Position numbers and translations under genes: made by a program
In this document: one piece after another, positions 61,085 through 64,000 of the stretch
How the letters are laid out: each line of letters starts with the position of its first letter
Numbering within the stretch: the stretch's first letter is position 1
Notes under the pieces: generated by a model
Told to the model about the DNA's origin: nothing
Databases searched by the model: none
Seen by the model: the letters and a program-made list of their open reading frames with translations, nothing else
From: Guptibacillus hwajinpoensis
Lineage (GTDB): Bacteria > Bacillota > Bacilli > Bacillales > Guptibacillaceae
Length of the DNA stretch: 64,000 nt
Assembly: GCF_020171785.1 (NCBI RefSeq)
Contig: NZ_JAIVAE010000009.1
Location: forward strand, 62,001-126,000
Reading direction: 5' to 3'

Positions 61085-62119
61085 ATGCAAGAACGTTTAC
61101 AAGCGTTAAAAGAAGAAGCGCTGTCGGAAATTCAGCAAGCTTCTTCCATGAAGGAAGTACAGGATATCAAAGTGAAGTTTCTTGGGAAAAAAGGACCGAT
61201 TACCGAAATTTCCAAAGGTATGGGGAAATTGTCAAAAGAAGAGCGTCCTAAAATGGGGCAGCTCGTTAATGAAATACGAAATGCGATTTCGGATCAACTT
61301 GAGGAGAAAATTGCTCGTTTAGAAAAAGCAGCCGTAGAAGAAAGATTAAAGAAGGAAACGATCGATGTTTCTCTTCCAGGTCGTCCAGTGAAAAGAGGAA
61401 ACCATCATCCATTAACAAGGGTAATTGAAGAAATTGAAGACTTGTTTCTTGGTATGGGCTTCTCAATTGCAGAGGGACCAGAAGTTGAAACAGACTATTA
61501 CAATTTCGAAGCGCTAAATCTTCCAAAAGATCATCCTGCTCGTGATATGCAAGATTCCTTCTACGTTACTGAAGAAACGTTATTACGTACGCATACATCA
61601 CCAATGCAAGCGAGAACAATGGAGAAGTTAAATGGTGAAGGCCCAGTAAAGATCATCGTGCCGGGGAAAGTTTACCGACGTGATACGGATGACGCGACTC
61701 ATTCTCACCAATTTATGCAGATTGAAGGATTAATGGTTGGCGAAAATGTTCGAATGAGTGACCTAAAGGGTGTTCTTCAATCATTTGCGAAGAAAATGTT
61801 CGGAGAAGAACGTGAAATTCGCCTTCGTCCTAGTTTCTTCCCATTTACAGAACCATCTGTAGAGATGGATATTTCTTGCTTTAATTGTGGTGGTAACGGC
61901 TGTTCTGTCTGTAAGGGAACTGGATGGATTGAAATTCTTGGTGGAGGCATGGTGCACCCTAATGTGCTACGTATGTCAGGATTCGATCCGGAGAAAGTGA
62001 CTGGTTTTGCATTTGGAATGGGGCCAGAGCGCATTGCAATGCTGAAATATGGCATTGATGATATCCGTCACTTCTATACAAATGACAGTCGATTTATTAA
62101 ACAATTTAACTCACTATAG
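61085..62119 (+). CDS. pheS: Phenylalanyl-tRNA synthetase alpha subunit
   Basis: Catalytic alpha subunit of the (alpha-beta)2 phenylalanyl-tRNA synthetase, 344 residues. N-terminal coiled coil that binds tRNA (residues 1-85), then class II core: motif 1 near [30 protein letters not shown] read in pieces, motif 2 [20 protein letters not shown] (about 198), a zinc-type [16 protein letters not shown] segment (about 262), and motif 3 [14 protein letters not shown] near 310. The start is ATG 61085, with GGAGG 8-12 bases upstream; ATG 61070 is an alternative without a site. It is followed by pheT after 24 bases. Confidence 0.97.
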   Translation: MQERLQALKEEALSEIQQASSMKEVQDIKVKFLGKKGPITEISKGMGKLSKEERPKMGQLVNEIRNAISDQLEEKIARLEKAAVEERLKKETIDVSLPGRPVKRGNHHPLTRVIEEIEDLFLGMGFSIAEGPEVETDYYNFEALNLPKDHPARDMQDSFYVTEETLLRTHTSPMQARTMEKLNGEGPVKIIVPGKVYRRDTDDATHSHQFMQIEGLMVGENVRMSDLKGVLQSFAKKMFGEEREIRLRPSFFPFTEPSVEMDISCFNCGGNGCSVCKGTGWIEILGGGMVHPNVLRMSGFDPEKVTGFAFGMGPERIAMLKYGIDDIRHFYTNDSRFIKQFNSL

Positions 62120-62143
62120 AACGATTGGTAAGGAGGAGAACAA

Positions 62144-64000
62144 ATGCTTGTATCAATGAATTGGCTACAGCAGTATGTAGATTTAGATAGTTACTCAGCT
62201 GATGAACTGGCAGACCTAATCACAAAAGGTGGTATTGAGGTCGAGACAGTTGAACAGCTTAATAAAGGAATTAGCGGAGTGGTGATTGGTCACGTTCTTG
62301 AATGTCAGCAACATCCTGATGCTGACAAACTTAATATTTGTAAAGTTGAGATCGGTGAGGAAGAACCAGTCCAAATTATTTGCGGAGCACCAAATATTGC
62401 ACAGGGTCAATATGTTGCCGTTGCGAAAGTTGGCGCCGTACTTCCAGGCAATTTCAAAATTAAGAAAGCAAAATTGCGTGGAGAAGCTTCTCACGGTATG
62501 ATTTCCTCGCTACAAGAACTTGGAATTGAAAGTAAACTTGTTTCGAAGGAATATGCTGATGGAATCTTTGTATTTAGTGAAGATGTGACACCTGGGGAAG
62601 ATGCCCTTGAATATTTAAACCTTCATGATGAAGTTCTTGAGCTGGGTCTTACACCGAACAGAGCGGATGCGATGAACATGATTGGTGTCGCTTATGAAGT
62701 AGGTGCGGTATTGAATCGTTCGATTGAACTTCCGTCACCAGAGCTTGTTCGCTCAGATGAAGACGTAGAAGGATATGTGTCAGTTCGTGTAGAAAATGAA
62801 GGGGATAATCCTTATTACGGGGCTACCGTAATTAAAGACGTAACGATAAAACCTTCGCCACAGTGGCTTGTGAATCGTCTTGTTTCTGCTGGTATTCGTC
62901 CAATTAATAATGTTGTTGATATTACAAACTATGTTCTACTTGAATATGGTCAGCCGCTGCACGCGTTTGATTATGATCGCTTTGGATCAAAGGAAGTCGT
63001 TATCCGCCGAGCAATTGAAGGTGAAAAAATTGTCACTCTTGATGATGTGGAACGGTCGCTTTCAAGTGAACATCTTGTTATAACCAATGGGTCAACACCT
63101 GTTGCTGTTGCTGGTGTAATGGGTGGAGCTGACTCTGAAGTGCAAGAGGATACGACAACGATCCTACTTGAAGCCGCTTATTTTAATAGTAAGCTTGTCA
63201 GAAAGTCATCGAAAGACCTCGGACTCAGAAGTGATTCAAGTGCTCGTTTTGAAAAAGGAATTGACCGTAATCGCGTTGTTGGCGCAAGCGAACGTGCGGC
63301 TCAGCTTATTCAAGAAATTGCTGGAGGCACAGTTCTAAAAGGCATTGCTGAGCAAGGTGCTCGTACAATTGAAGCTCTTGACGTTAGCATTGAAGTAAAT
63401 CGAATTAATCAAGTTCTAGGAACAGAAATTACTGAAACAGAAGTTGCTGCAATCTTTGAGCGTTTGCAATTCTCTTATCAAAATTTTGGTGGCACGTTTA
63501 CGGTTCAAGTACCACCACGTCGCCCGGATATTACAATATCAGAGGACTTAATCGAAGAAGTAGGACGTCTTTACGGATATGATAATGTTCCTGCAACGTT
63601 ACCTCTTACAGAAAGTACACCTGGTCAGTTGTCAGAATATCAAGGGAAACGCCGCCATGTTCGCCGCACGCTTGAAGGTGCAGGTCTATACCAAACGGTT
63701 ACGTATTCACTTACTTCACCATCAAAGCGTCATTTCTTCTCTGATGAGTCAGTAGAAGCTGTTCGTCTGGCGATGCCAATGAGTGAAGAAAGAAGTGAAC
63801 TTAGAACGAGTTTAATCCCTCACTTATTAGAGGTTGCTCAATATAACCGAAACCGTCAGTTAGAGAATATTGCTTTCTATGAAACAGCTTCTGTATTCTT
63901 ACCAGGTGATGAGCTACCGGTTGAACAAGAACATCTTGCTGGTGTTGTGTCAGGACTGTGGCAAGAGCATCTGTGGCAAAAAGAAAAGAAAGCGGCAGAT
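62144..64000 (+). CDS. pheT: Phenylalanyl-tRNA synthetase beta subunit (3' end outside window)
   Basis: The frame is open from ATG 62144 (after AAGGAGG) to the end of the window, 619 codons without a stop or frameshift, so about 185 C-terminal residues are missing if it has the usual length of about 805. Visible: the N-terminal tRNA-binding EMAP-like domain (about 40-150; [21 protein letters not shown]), the B3/4 editing domain (about 205-390), the B5 domain (about 405-475; [22 protein letters not shown]) and part of the catalytic-like domain. It forms the tetramer with PheS and edits Tyr-tRNA-Phe. Confidence 0.96.
   Translation, partial: MLVSMNWLQQYVDLDSYSADELADLITKGGIEVETVEQLNKGISGVVIGHVLECQQHPDADKLNICKVEIGEEEPVQIICGAPNIAQGQYVAVAKVGAVLPGNFKIKKAKLRGEASHGMISSLQELGIESKLVSKEYADGIFVFSEDVTPGEDALEYLNLHDEVLELGLTPNRADAMNMIGVAYEVGAVLNRSIELPSPELVRSDEDVEGYVSVRVENEGDNPYYGATVIKDVTIKPSPQWLVNRLVSAGIRPINNVVDITNYVLLEYGQPLHAFDYDRFGSKEVVIRRAIEGEKIVTLDDVERSLSSEHLVITNGSTPVAVAGVMGGADSEVQEDTTTILLEAAYFNSKLVRKSSKDLGLRSDSSARFEKGIDRNRVVGASERAAQLIQEIAGGTVLKGIAEQGARTIEALDVSIEVNRINQVLGTEITETEVAAIFERLQFSYQNFGGTFTVQVPPRRPDITISEDLIEEVGRLYGYDNVPATLPLTESTPGQLSEYQGKRRHVRRTLEGAGLYQTVTYSLTSPSKRHFFSDESVEAVRLAMPMSEERSELRTSLIPHLLEVAQYNRNRQLENIAFYETASVFLPGDELPVEQEHLAGVVSGLWQEHLWQKEKKAAD

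Overview
The window is a stretch of low-GC Gram-positive chromosome from a spore-forming member of the Bacillaceae. Gene content and order follow the Bacillus subtilis ytxK-ackA ... dnaE-ytsJ-accDA-pfkA-pyk ... citZ-icd-mdh-phoPR-polA-mutM-ytaF-coaE-gapB-speD-nrdR-dnaBI-ytxC-thrS-infC-rpmI-rplT-ysdA ... ysdC-sspI-ysgA-pheST region. Spore genes (sspI, ytrHI, ytvI, ytaF, ytxC), a sigma-W type promoter, T-box leaders, an L20 leader, cre-like boxes and CcpN boxes all fit that assignment. Inserted or rearranged genes indicate a species other than B. subtilis; I cannot name it from sequence alone. I see no prophage, insertion sequence, CRISPR array, tRNA or rRNA.

Layout. 1-7.9 kb: end of ytxK, acetate kinase, an EcsC-like protein, moaB, a 52-residue protein, an NCS1-type permease on the minus strand, a secreted protein, paired fluoride channels (crcB) and alanine dehydrogenase. 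8-12.4 kb: a six-gene operon (unknown protein, DUF4178-like, PspA/IM30, DUF4247-like lipoprotein, DUF350 membrane protein, membrane-anchored spermidine-synthase-like enzyme). This is the main accessory locus and looks like an envelope-stress system coupled to polyamine chemistry. 12.4-17.5 kb: ytkL, ytoI, ytpI, nrnA and the sporulation pair ytrHI. 17.6-28.6 kb: dnaE, malic enzyme, a FadR-type regulator, acetyl-CoA carboxyltransferase, phosphofructokinase, pyruvate kinase and fxsA. 28.7-30.3 kb: a MarR regulator with two operator palindromes, then a nitroreductase and an ABM-type monooxygenase. 30.4-38.7 kb: ytvI, ytwI, the citZ-icd-mdh cluster, a hotdog protein and phoPR. 38.9-50.1 kb: polA, mutM, ytaF, coaE, gapB, speD, nrdR, dnaB, dnaI, ytxC. 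50.1-64 kb: thrS with T-box, infC-rpmI-rplT with L20 leader, ysdA, a bd-type oxidase pair, a VTT membrane protein, ysdB, an all-alpha dUTPase, ysdC, sspI, rlmP, and pheST with T-box; pheT runs off the end.

How it fits together. Central carbon genes carry readable control elements: cre-like boxes at ackA and citZ, paired CcpN boxes at gapB, and a perfect FadR-type palindrome just after the ytsJ promoter, next to a FadR-family gene lying between ytsJ and accDA. Polyamine metabolism is present twice: speD makes decarboxylated SAM, and the PspA operon ends in an enzyme with the residues needed to use it. The most novel signals are the speD leader, which folds on paper into a pseudoknot that captures its own Shine-Dalgarno sequence, the PspA/polyamine operon, and the two predicted operator systems.
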